Program-made: the position numbers and the translations under genes
Shown here: positions 1-4,625 of the stretch, piece after piece
Layout of the letters: every line of letters starts with the position of its first letter
How positions within the stretch are numbered: position 1 is the first letter of the stretch
The notes under the pieces: model-generated
Seen by the model: the letters and a program-made list of their open reading frames with translations, nothing else
Told to the model about the DNA's origin: nothing
Database searches by the model: none
Source: Phycisphaerales bacterium
GTDB lineage: Bacteria > Planctomycetota > Phycisphaerae > Tepidisphaerales > Tepidisphaeraceae
DNA length: 5,462 nt
Direction of reading: 5' to 3'
Assembly (NCBI GenBank): GCA_028288875.1
Contig: JAQGHK010000288.1
Span: 1-5,462, forward strand

Positions 1-37
1 TTGATTGTTCGTCGCCGCACCCCGACACTCCGTCCCG

Positions 38-952
38 GTGGAAAAAGCCCTCAAAAACCGTCTGACGTATGGCCCGATGATGCTCGCGGCCCTGTTTCTG
101 CTGTTGTGGCTGGATAACGCGATTCAGCGATGGACCCTCAATCGAGTCGTCGACAGCGGCCATCCTGTCGGGATTGCCGGCGTTGGGCTATTGGTGCTGC
201 TCTTGCTGATCCTGCCGATCGCCACGGTTGAATTAGCCGCCCTCTTCGCTGCCGAAAAAGTACGCCCTTACCGCGTGTTGGCCGGGGCCGGCGCAGCGTC
301 GCTGGTCATCCATGCGTTCTGCACCCAGTTCGATTTTTTTAAGCCGTATGCGACCAGCGTCCTGGCCTTCATCATCGTGGCAGTGATGCTGCTCGCGGCA
401 CTGATGCGGGCGCTGGACAAGCAAACTCAGGAAGCCATCCACCACATGGCCGGCACGGTGCTGGCCATGATGTATCTCGGTGGCTTGGCGTGGTTTCTCA
501 TGTCGATCCGAGTGAAAGTCGCAATCGGCCACCACGGCGAAATCAAATTCCACGGCACCACGATGCAAATCCTAATGATGCTTGTCGTGGTGAAATCGAC
601 CGACATCGGTGCCTTCTTTGGCGGCCGGGCGATGGGCCGACGAAAACTGATTCCATGGCTCAGCCCTGGCAAAACATGGGAAGGCCTCGCGTGCGGCCTA
701 CTGTTTGCAGGTGCAGTGGCCATGTGCTTCGCGCCTGCGATCCCGAAGATGAACATCTTCCAAGCCGCCCTTTTCGGCATCCTGATCGGCGGCATCGGGC
801 AGGTCGGGGATCTGCTGGAATCGATGATGAAGCGGGACGCCGAGGTGAAAGACAGCGGCACGCTCGTCCCGGGCTTTGGCGGCGTGCTGGATATCATCGA
901 TTCGCCACTGCTCGCGGCGCCATTCGCGTATCTCGTATTCAGTCTGCTGTAA
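38..952 (+). CDS. cdsA: phosphatidate cytidylyltransferase (CDP-diacylglycerol synthase)
   Basis: This integral membrane enzyme converts phosphatidic acid and CTP to CDP-diacylglycerol and pyrophosphate, the precursor of bacterial phospholipids. From the GTG at 38 it has 304 residues, close to the usual family length. Several hydrophobic membrane segments are visible, starting at about residues 14-27. Two family blocks are clear: K-S-T-D-I-G-A-F-F-G-G from about residue 186, followed by L-S-P-G-K-T-W-E-G, and the C-terminal signature from about 262 (S-M-M-K-R-D, K-D-S-G, P-G-F-G-G-V-L-D, ending at D288). That signature has Phe280 where the classic form has His, and Ile where it has Arg. The frame is closed by TGA at 2-4, so the start lies in the window. 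GTG at 38 (M-E-K-A-L-K-N-R-L) best matches known N-termini; TTG at 5 and ATG at 77 or 80 are alternatives. No Shine-Dalgarno or promoter is visible, so it may be in an operon with a gene to the left. It converges on the regulator at 957. The family call is firm; the start is not. Confidence 0.95.
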   Translation: MEKALKNRLTYGPMMLAALFLLLWLDNAIQRWTLNRVVDSGHPVGIAGVGLLVLLLLILPIATVELAALFAAEKVRPYRVLAGAGAASLVIHAFCTQFDFFKPYATSVLAFIIVAVMLLAALMRALDKQTQEAIHHMAGTVLAMMYLGGLAWFLMSIRVKVAIGHHGEIKFHGTTMQILMMLVVVKSTDIGAFFGGRAMGRRKLIPWLSPGKTWEGLACGLLFAGAVAMCFAPAIPKMNIFQAALFGILIGGIGQVGDLLESMMKRDAEVKDSGTLVPGFGGVLDIIDSPLLAAPFAYLVFSLL

Positions 953-956
953 TAAA

Positions 957-1523
957 TCAGCTGCTTGCGTCTGCGAGGTCTTCTTCACCTCTGCCGTATT
1001 CGGCCAGACGGTATTGCAGGGTTCGCCGACTGATGCCGAGCGCTTTTGCCGTTGCCGTTCGGTTCCCGCCCTGCTGATCCAAGACGCTCAGAATGTGTCG
1101 CCGTTCGACATCGTCCAGGCGAACGACCGGCGTCACTCCGTCGTCCGCCACCGCCAACGTCGGCCGACGCCACGCTTTGGCCAGCGCTTTTTCCAATTCG
1201 CCCAGACGAAACGGCTTGGTGAGGAACGCGACGACGCCCAATTCAATCGCCCGCTGGGCTGCCGCCAGATCGCCATAGCCGGTCAACACGATCGCCGCCG
1301 CTGCGACGCCAAGCTCGCGCAACGCCTGGCAAGTTTCCAGCCCGCTGCGACCCGGAAGGTTTAGATCCAACAAGAGAACGTCCGGCACGCGAGACTCGCA
1401 AAGGCGCAGCGCTTCCTCGCCGGACTTAGCCGGTATCGCCGCAAAACCCCAGCCGCGCAGGACCTCGCCGATGAGGTCTCGCAGTTTCGGTTCATCTTCT
1501 ACAACTAGAACACTCGGCATCAT
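957..1523 (-). CDS. two-component response regulator, receiver plus Fis-type HTH (RegA/PrrA/ActR-like)
   Basis: Cytoplasmic DNA-binding regulator of 188 residues. Residues 4-118 are a receiver domain: acidic pocket E9/D10, phospho-acceptor D53 in L-L-L-D-L-N-L-P-G, switch T81 and conserved K103 in T-K-P-F. A linker leads to a Fis/HTH_8 helix-turn-helix at about 136-176 (G-N-R-T-A-T-A-K-A-L-G-I-S-R-R-T-L-Q-Y-R-L). There is no sigma-54 AAA+ domain between them, so this is the short RegA/PrrA/ActR architecture, expected to act without sigma-54. It sits directly after the kinase gene: the kinase stop TGA at 1522-1520 overlaps an ATGATG. AAGGGG at 1532-1527 lies 3 bases before the first ATG and 6 before the second (1520-1518), so the second may be the true start, giving 187 residues and translational coupling. 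RegA-type regulators often control redox or energy genes in Proteobacteria, but nothing here shows the targets, so no gene name is given. Confidence 0.95.
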   Translation of the reverse strand: MMPSVLVVEDEPKLRDLIGEVLRGWGFAAIPAKSGEEALRLCESRVPDVLLLDLNLPGRSGLETCQALRELGVAAAAIVLTGYGDLAAAQRAIELGVVAFLTKPFRLGELEKALAKAWRRPTLAVADDGVTPVVRLDDVERRHILSVLDQQGGNRTATAKALGISRRTLQYRLAEYGRGEEDLADASS

Positions 1524-2938
1524 CCGCCCCTTACGATCGGCAGTTTGATCACGAACCGGCTTCCGTGCCCGATTCCGTCACTGAACACTTCGAGACTACC
1601 GTCATGCGATTCAACAATCGACTTTGAAATCGCCAGCCCGAGGCCGGTGCCCCGCCGTTCGCCGGCGGCCGTTGAATAGAACGGTTCAAACAATCGATTC
1701 ATGACTGTCGGCGCAATGCCTTGTCCATCGTCGGCGACTTCGATGGCCGCTACATCGCCATGCGATCGAACCTGGACGCGAATTGCTCCATCGGGCGGCG
1801 TAAATTGTATGGCGTTGAGCAATAGATTCAGCATGACCTGCCGCAATTCGCCGGCATCGGCACGAATGGTGGCGGGTGCGACGTCGACCGACCAAGCCCG
1901 CCCTGCCGCGGCCGGAAGTGGGCGGACGGCCTGGACGACATCAGCCGCCACGCGACCGACGTCCATCAGTTCGCGATGCCCGGCCGCCCCGCGCGACAAC
2001 TGGAGCAGCCGCTCGATGATCGTCTTGCAACGAAACACTTCCTCCAGCACGTCCGCCAGCGCGGCATTTATCGCCGGCTCAACGGGCTTGGCCCTCAGCA
2101 GCTCGATGCGGGCGGCAATGATCGACAGCGGATTATTGATCTCGTGCGCCACGCCCGCCGCCAGCAGACCCACGCCGGCCAGCCGTTCGGATTGCACGAG
2201 CGCCCGGGTTGCCGCCTCGACGCGCGCTTCCAAGGTACTTCGGCCGGCGTGCAACTGGAGGGCCATGTCATTGAAATCATGCGCAAGGCTGGCGAATTCC
2301 ACGTCCGCCTGCTGCATGGCGAACGGTGTCTCAAGCTGCCCCGCGGCCACGCGGCGAACGCCATGGCTAATTTCTTTCAACGGCCCAAGCACCGCCCGAA
2401 CCTGCCGCCGGGCGATCCAGATGCTGGCCATCACCGTGAGAGTGATGAGAGCCAGCAAGGCAATGAGCGTGACCTGCTGACGCCGGTCCGCCATTCGTTG
2501 GGCGGATGCAATGCCCTGCCTCAGCGATTCCGCCCGTTCATTCATCGCCGCCAGCGGTAGATCCAGGACCGTCACCGACGGCCGATTCGCCTCCGCAGCG
2601 ACGGCGGCCCTCTCCAGCGCCTCCGCGACGCCGCCGTCCGCCGTAGCGGCATTGGAAGACGCCATCTGGCCATGCAGCTGTTGGGCCCGGCGAAGCTCGA
2701 GCCGTGCCCGTGGGAAATCCGGAAAATCAGACGTCATCGCCGCCCGGGCCGACTGAAGGTGAAAGCCGACGAGGTAGAGTTGCCGGAGTCGCTCGTAACC
2801 GTCCAACGCCTGCGAAAAATCCTGCCGAAGCCCCCTGACGCCCCACACCGCCCCCAACGCCGTCAATAGCAGACACCCCAGCAACAGGCCGAGCTGTGCG
2901 CTCAGTCGACGTGCCAAAGTTTTAGGGGCCCTTGCCAT
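1520..2938 (-). CDS. membrane sensor histidine kinase (HAMP-HisKA-HATPase)
   Basis: Sensor kinase of 472 residues, the probable phosphate donor for the downstream regulator. In order: a basic N-terminus; TM1 at about 16-34; a mostly helical extracytoplasmic region of about 120 residues rich in Ala, Arg and Gln; TM2 at about 156-176; a HAMP linker at about 177-230; a helical linker; then HisKA with the H-box A-H-E-I-N-N-P and phosphorylated H265. The ATP-binding domain has an N-box (N371, N375), G1 (D-D-G-Q-G, 403-407), F-box F-E-P-F-Y-S-T (417-423) and G2 (G-T-G-L-G-L, 430-435). All catalytic motifs are intact. The sensor region resembles a four-helix bundle of the chemoreceptor type by pattern only, so the signal is unknown. 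Start ATG at 2938-2936 lacks an obvious Shine-Dalgarno. Only 50 bases separate it from the divergent tRNA, so its promoter must overlap that of the tRNA or lie within the tRNA gene. Confidence 0.95.
   Translation of the reverse strand: MARAPKTLARRLSAQLGLLLGCLLLTALGAVWGVRGLRQDFSQALDGYERLRQLYLVGFHLQSARAAMTSDFPDFPRARLELRRAQQLHGQMASSNAATADGGVAEALERAAVAAEANRPSVTVLDLPLAAMNERAESLRQGIASAQRMADRRQQVTLIALLALITLTVMASIWIARRQVRAVLGPLKEISHGVRRVAAGQLETPFAMQQADVEFASLAHDFNDMALQLHAGRSTLEARVEAATRALVQSERLAGVGLLAAGVAHEINNPLSIIAARIELLRAKPVEPAINAALADVLEEVFRCKTIIERLLQLSRGAAGHRELMDVGRVAADVVQAVRPLPAAAGRAWSVDVAPATIRADAGELRQVMLNLLLNAIQFTPPDGAIRVQVRSHGDVAAIEVADDGQGIAPTVMNRLFEPFYSTAAGERRGTGLGLAISKSIVESHDGSLEVFSDGIGHGSRFVIKLPIVRGG
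1524..1532 (-). promoter_or_regulatory. ribosome binding site of the response regulator, inside the kinase 3' end
   Basis: On the minus strand AAGGGG (1532-1527) precedes the tandem ATGATG of the regulator. Spacing is 3 bases to the first ATG and 6 to the second. The second is the more usual spacing, so this site favours M2 as the start. It lies within the last codons of the kinase gene, which suggests coupled translation. Confidence 0.55.
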
Positions 2939-2940
2939 AC

Positions 2941-2969
2941 TTGGAAGGTAACGCTCGTTTGATTACAAT
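2941..2969 (+). promoter_or_regulatory. sigma-70-type promoter of tRNA-Ala
   Basis: TTGGAA at 2941-2946 (4 of 6 to TTGACA) and TACAAT at 2964-2969 (5 of 6 to TATAAT) are separated by exactly 17 bases. This predicts a transcription start near 2976, about 13 bases before the mature tRNA. The -35 box starts 3 bases beyond the kinase start codon on the other strand. The -10 region also reads TGTAAT on the minus strand (2967-2962), so it could serve both directions, but no good minus-strand -35 box is present. Confidence 0.65.
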
Positions 2970-2978
2970 GCGACGCTA

Positions 2979-2991
2979 CCCGTTTAACGGG
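2979..2991. repeat. dyad CCCGTT-T-AACGGG across the tRNA 5' end
   Basis: The arms 2979-2984 and 2986-2991 are perfect inverted copies around one T. The right arm includes the first three bases of the mature tRNA (GGG, 2989-2991). As RNA, a four-pair stem CCCG/CGGG with a five-base loop could compete with the acceptor stem. As DNA it is an operator-like palindrome between the tRNA promoter and gene, upstream of the divergent kinase. The symmetry is seen directly; any function is conjecture. Confidence 0.4.
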
Positions 2992-3061
2992 CCTGTAGCT
3001 CAATTGGGAGAGCACCGCGTTTGCATCGCGGGGGTTGCATGTTCGAGTCATGTCAGGTCCA
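2989..3061 (+). tRNA. tRNA-Ala, anticodon UGC
   Basis: A complete 73-base cloverleaf. The acceptor stem GGGCCTG pairs with CAGGTCC and contains the G3:U70 wobble pair that is the main identity element of alanine tRNAs. The D stem is GCTC/GAGC. The anticodon stem CCGCG/CGCGG carries the loop TTTGCAT, giving anticodon TGC. The T stem is GCATG/CATGT with loop TTCGAGT, and the discriminator base is A (3061). The 3' CCA is not encoded (the sequence continues TTC), so it must be added by a nucleotidyltransferase. A promoter lies just upstream. Confidence 0.97.
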
Positions 3062-3064
3062 TTC

Positions 3065-3078
3065 GCCGGCCCTCCGGC
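3065..3078 (+). terminator. possible weak hairpin after the tRNA
   Basis: GCCGG (3065-3069) and CCGGC (3074-3078) form a five-pair all-GC stem with a four-base loop, starting 4 bases after the tRNA. No run of T follows, so it is not a standard intrinsic terminator. It may mark the transcript end or guide 3' processing. Confidence 0.25.
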
Positions 3079-3301
3079 ACCCTTCCGAGAATTCTCCAGC
3101 CAGCGTGATCTGTGTTCCTCACACGGACATGCCGCGCCGTTTATTATTGATAATCATACGCAGCACATAAGAAGGACGGGCCAGAGGATGACCGCTCCGT
3201 GAAATCTGAGGCGCGATTCCTGCCATTTCGTATGCTCGCTGTTCGACGATGCCACAATCCCGGCCCTGTCAACTCGCTCTGTGACGCTCATATTATCAAC
3301 A

Positions 3302-3317
3302 TCACCTTTACAGGTGA
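3302..3317. repeat. hairpin TCACCT-TTAC-AGGTGA
   Basis: A perfect six-base inverted repeat with a four-base loop in the gene-free region, about 180 bases beyond the pseudopilin stop. Neither strand has a T-run after the stem, so it is not a convincing terminator. It could be a protein-binding dyad or part of a structured RNA, or it may be chance. Confidence 0.3.
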
Positions 3318-3493
3318 CGAAGCAGTATTAATGGCATCAATATGAACAATTGCGAAGACCATCAGAATAGCTGATGTCGTTTTCGGACGTCCTACCCACA
3401 ATGAGTGACTTCCGGCTCGCTCTGATTTCCATATATTGCGCCCCAGATCGTGCTTGAGCGCCAAGCCGAGAGGCCGGTGAGCAATTACGCTAT

Positions 3494-4306
3494 CTAGAGT
3501 GGGAGCAAGTACCAGGTGGACGGAATCTCTTTCCCAAGTGTTTCACTCAGGCTTTCGACATGGCCATCCAGCCACAAAATATTGGATTGGCCCCGGTGTC
3601 GGAAATATTCCCGAACGCCTGTTGTAATGTTGCCGTACTCCGTACCGCCTGGCCGGTATTGCGTGAGATTGCTGACGCCGCCGAAGCTGGATAGCGTCGT
3701 CTTATCGCGATTGTTCAACAACGTTAGAAGCGAATCCTGTGCGAGAACAAGTAATGCGGGATTCTTGTACGACGAAAGCTTTCGAAAATGAGTAGGTGCA
3801 GTCGTTGATCCTGCCGATCCGACAACGTAGCCGTTAATTCCATAGGTAATGGGCGCATCGTCTGTTTCGCCGAGATATGGGCCCACAGACATTGCGCTCG
3901 GGCAATGCCAAATCTGAAAGGCAGCGCGGACAATTTCGGCCGCCTGCGAACCTGTCAAACGTAGCGTTGTGCTGGGTATCAACATTGGCGCGTACGCGAC
4001 ACCCCAGTACGCCGACCCAGCCGAATTATCGATCAGAACACTCTGGCCGGCCACGGTAGTTAACCACTTCGTTCCGCTACGACCGTAATGCAAAGCACCC
4101 TTATACGCATTTGCATAAAGCTGCACGCCGGCACCGATCTGCCGAAGCTGCGATGCGCATTTTATCTTCAACATCTGCCGCCGCCCTTGCCCTATCGCAG
4201 GCAAAAGCATGGCAATGAGCAATGCAATAATTCCAATGACCACCAGTAGTTCGACGAGTGTGAAAGCGGCACATTTTCCCGCATTTTTTTTCTGAGGATT
4301 TTTCAT
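3494..4306 (-). CDS. type IV pseudopilin-like protein with C-terminal H-x9-DG motif
   Basis: From ATG 4306 this has 270 residues. A short basic leader (M-K-N-P-Q-K-K-N-A-G-K) ends C-A-A, then F15-T-L-V-E19 opens the hydrophobic helix (15-38) of type IV pilins and type II secretion pseudopilins. Cleavage would fall at A14/F15; the usual Gly at -1 is Ala, while Glu at +5 is kept. Next come C-A-S-Q-L-R-Q-I-G (50-58), W-H-C-P-S (133-137) and Y-G-I-N-G-Y (155-160). Near the end is R-H-R-G-Q-S-N with L-D-G-H: His237, nine residues, then Asp247-Gly248, the H-x9-DG signature of planctomycete-type pseudopilins. Such proteins occur in many copies per genome and their individual roles are mostly unknown; inner-membrane or exported assembly is inferred. 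GTG at 4318 is an alternative start. No Shine-Dalgarno is visible at either. Eight A (4291-4284) lie in codons 6-8. The start overlaps the divergent gene at 4305. Confidence 0.9.
   Translation of the reverse strand: MKNPQKKNAGKCAAFTLVELLVVIGIIALLIAMLLPAIGQGRRQMLKIKCASQLRQIGAGVQLYANAYKGALHYGRSGTKWLTTVAGQSVLIDNSAGSAYWGVAYAPMLIPSTTLRLTGSQAAEIVRAAFQIWHCPSAMSVGPYLGETDDAPITYGINGYVVGSAGSTTAPTHFRKLSSYKNPALLVLAQDSLLTLLNNRDKTTLSSFGGVSNLTQYRPGGTEYGNITTGVREYFRHRGQSNILWLDGHVESLSETLGKEIPSTWYLLPL
4294..4298 (+). promoter_or_regulatory. Shine-Dalgarno GAGGA of the small secreted protein
   Basis: GAGGA lies 6 bases before the ATG at 4305, an ideal spacing. An in-frame TGA at 4293-4295 rules out a longer upstream reading, so ATG 4305 is the first possible start. 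This site lies inside the first codons of the pseudopilin gene on the other strand and is the main support for the small gene. Confidence 0.55.
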
Positions 4307-4625
4307 GACTATTTTCACGAACGGTAAATTTTCCCTCGCCTGTTTTTATGCAGTTGCGGTTCTGTTCGCACGAGACACCGCATCCACACAAGCCGGCGGA
4401 CTACCGGCACCGGGGCCCGGATTCAAATTTGACCAGAGAACAGCAACCTCTGCCCAAACTGACTACGAAGTCTACGAACTTGTCCCAGGCTGTGACGAAT
4501 ACGAAATCGGTGACACGGTCACACTGATGGAACCGACACCACCTCCCTACGAAACAACAGTCGGGGGCAGCGGTCTAGGTGCCGAGACCAAAGTTCGTCT
4601 CATTCCCCAGCGACCAGCGTCATAA
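4305..4625 (+). CDS. small predicted secreted protein, function unknown
   Basis: I do not recognise this 106-residue protein. It starts with an apparent signal peptide: M-T-I-F-T-N-G-K, a hydrophobic core at about 9-22 (F-S-L-A-C-F-Y-A-V-A-V-L-F-A), then possible cleavage after A22 or A30 (T-Q-A). Cys13 sits too early and lacks a proper lipobox, so a lipoprotein is unlikely. The mature part is Pro-, Gly- and acid-rich, with alternating polar and hydrophobic residues suggesting beta structure (Y-E-V-Y-E-L-V, D-T-V-T-L-M) and one Cys (63). Support comes from the well-spaced GAGGA, the signal peptide and the absence of a competing long frame across 4310-4600. Its start codon overlaps the pseudopilin start on the opposite strand. 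Its last 26 bases overlap the end of the convergent gene at 4600. It could be exported, but a link to the pseudopilin is only positional. Confidence 0.6.
   Translation: MTIFTNGKFSLACFYAVAVLFARDTASTQAGGLPAPGPGFKFDQRTATSAQTDYEVYELVPGCDEYEIGDTVTLMEPTPPPYETTVGGSGLGAETKVRLIPQRPAS

Larger units (their letters stand above)
3062..3493. other. about 430-base gene-free region between tRNA and pseudopilin
   Basis: I find no gene I can support here. On the plus strand one frame is open from GTG 3199 to TGA 3345 (48 codons), with GAGGA ten bases upstream, and it resembles nothing I know. On the minus strand a frame is open from about 3542 to a stop at 3290-3288, but it has only TTG starts (3464, 3401) before a late ATG at 3362. 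In the same frame, beyond that stop, it stays open again to a TAA at 3153-3151. Short dyads are present: GAGAATTCTC (3087-3096), ATTAT-TG-ATAAT (3143-3154) and a six-pair hairpin at 3302-3317. GC in counted lines is about 40-53%, below the left half. It may hold a degraded gene, a small RNA or only spacer. Confidence 0.5.

Noticed and set aside
5..37. Extension of cdsA to TTG at 5
   Set aside because: The extra eleven residues do not resemble CdsA N-termini, while GTG 38 gives the expected basic start before TM1. It cannot be excluded.
490..1364. Long frames antisense to or out of frame with cdsA and the regulator
   Set aside because: They are shadows in GC-rich coding DNA. The cdsA and receiver/HTH frames carry all the recognised motifs.
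1701..2560. Long plus-strand frames opposite the histidine kinase
   Set aside because: Their compositions are Ser/Arg/Ala-rich and motif-free, while the minus strand encodes an intact kinase with all catalytic boxes.
3087..3096. GAGAATTCTC palindrome after the tRNA
   Set aside because: A single ten-base palindrome with no repeat partner or T-run. It is too little to call an operator or terminator.
3199..3345. 48-codon plus-strand frame from GTG with GAGGA ten bases upstream
   Set aside because: The start is GTG with loose spacing, there is no recognisable motif and the length is near chance expectation, so it is not called as a gene.
3288..3464. 58-codon minus-strand frame beginning at TTG
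   Set aside because: It has no good start codon or ribosome binding site and resembles no known family. It is mentioned only as a possible remnant.
4307..4318. GTG 4318 as the pseudopilin start
   Set aside because: ATG 4306 already gives a normal short basic prepilin leader, and neither site has a Shine-Dalgarno. ATG is preferred on codon grounds only.
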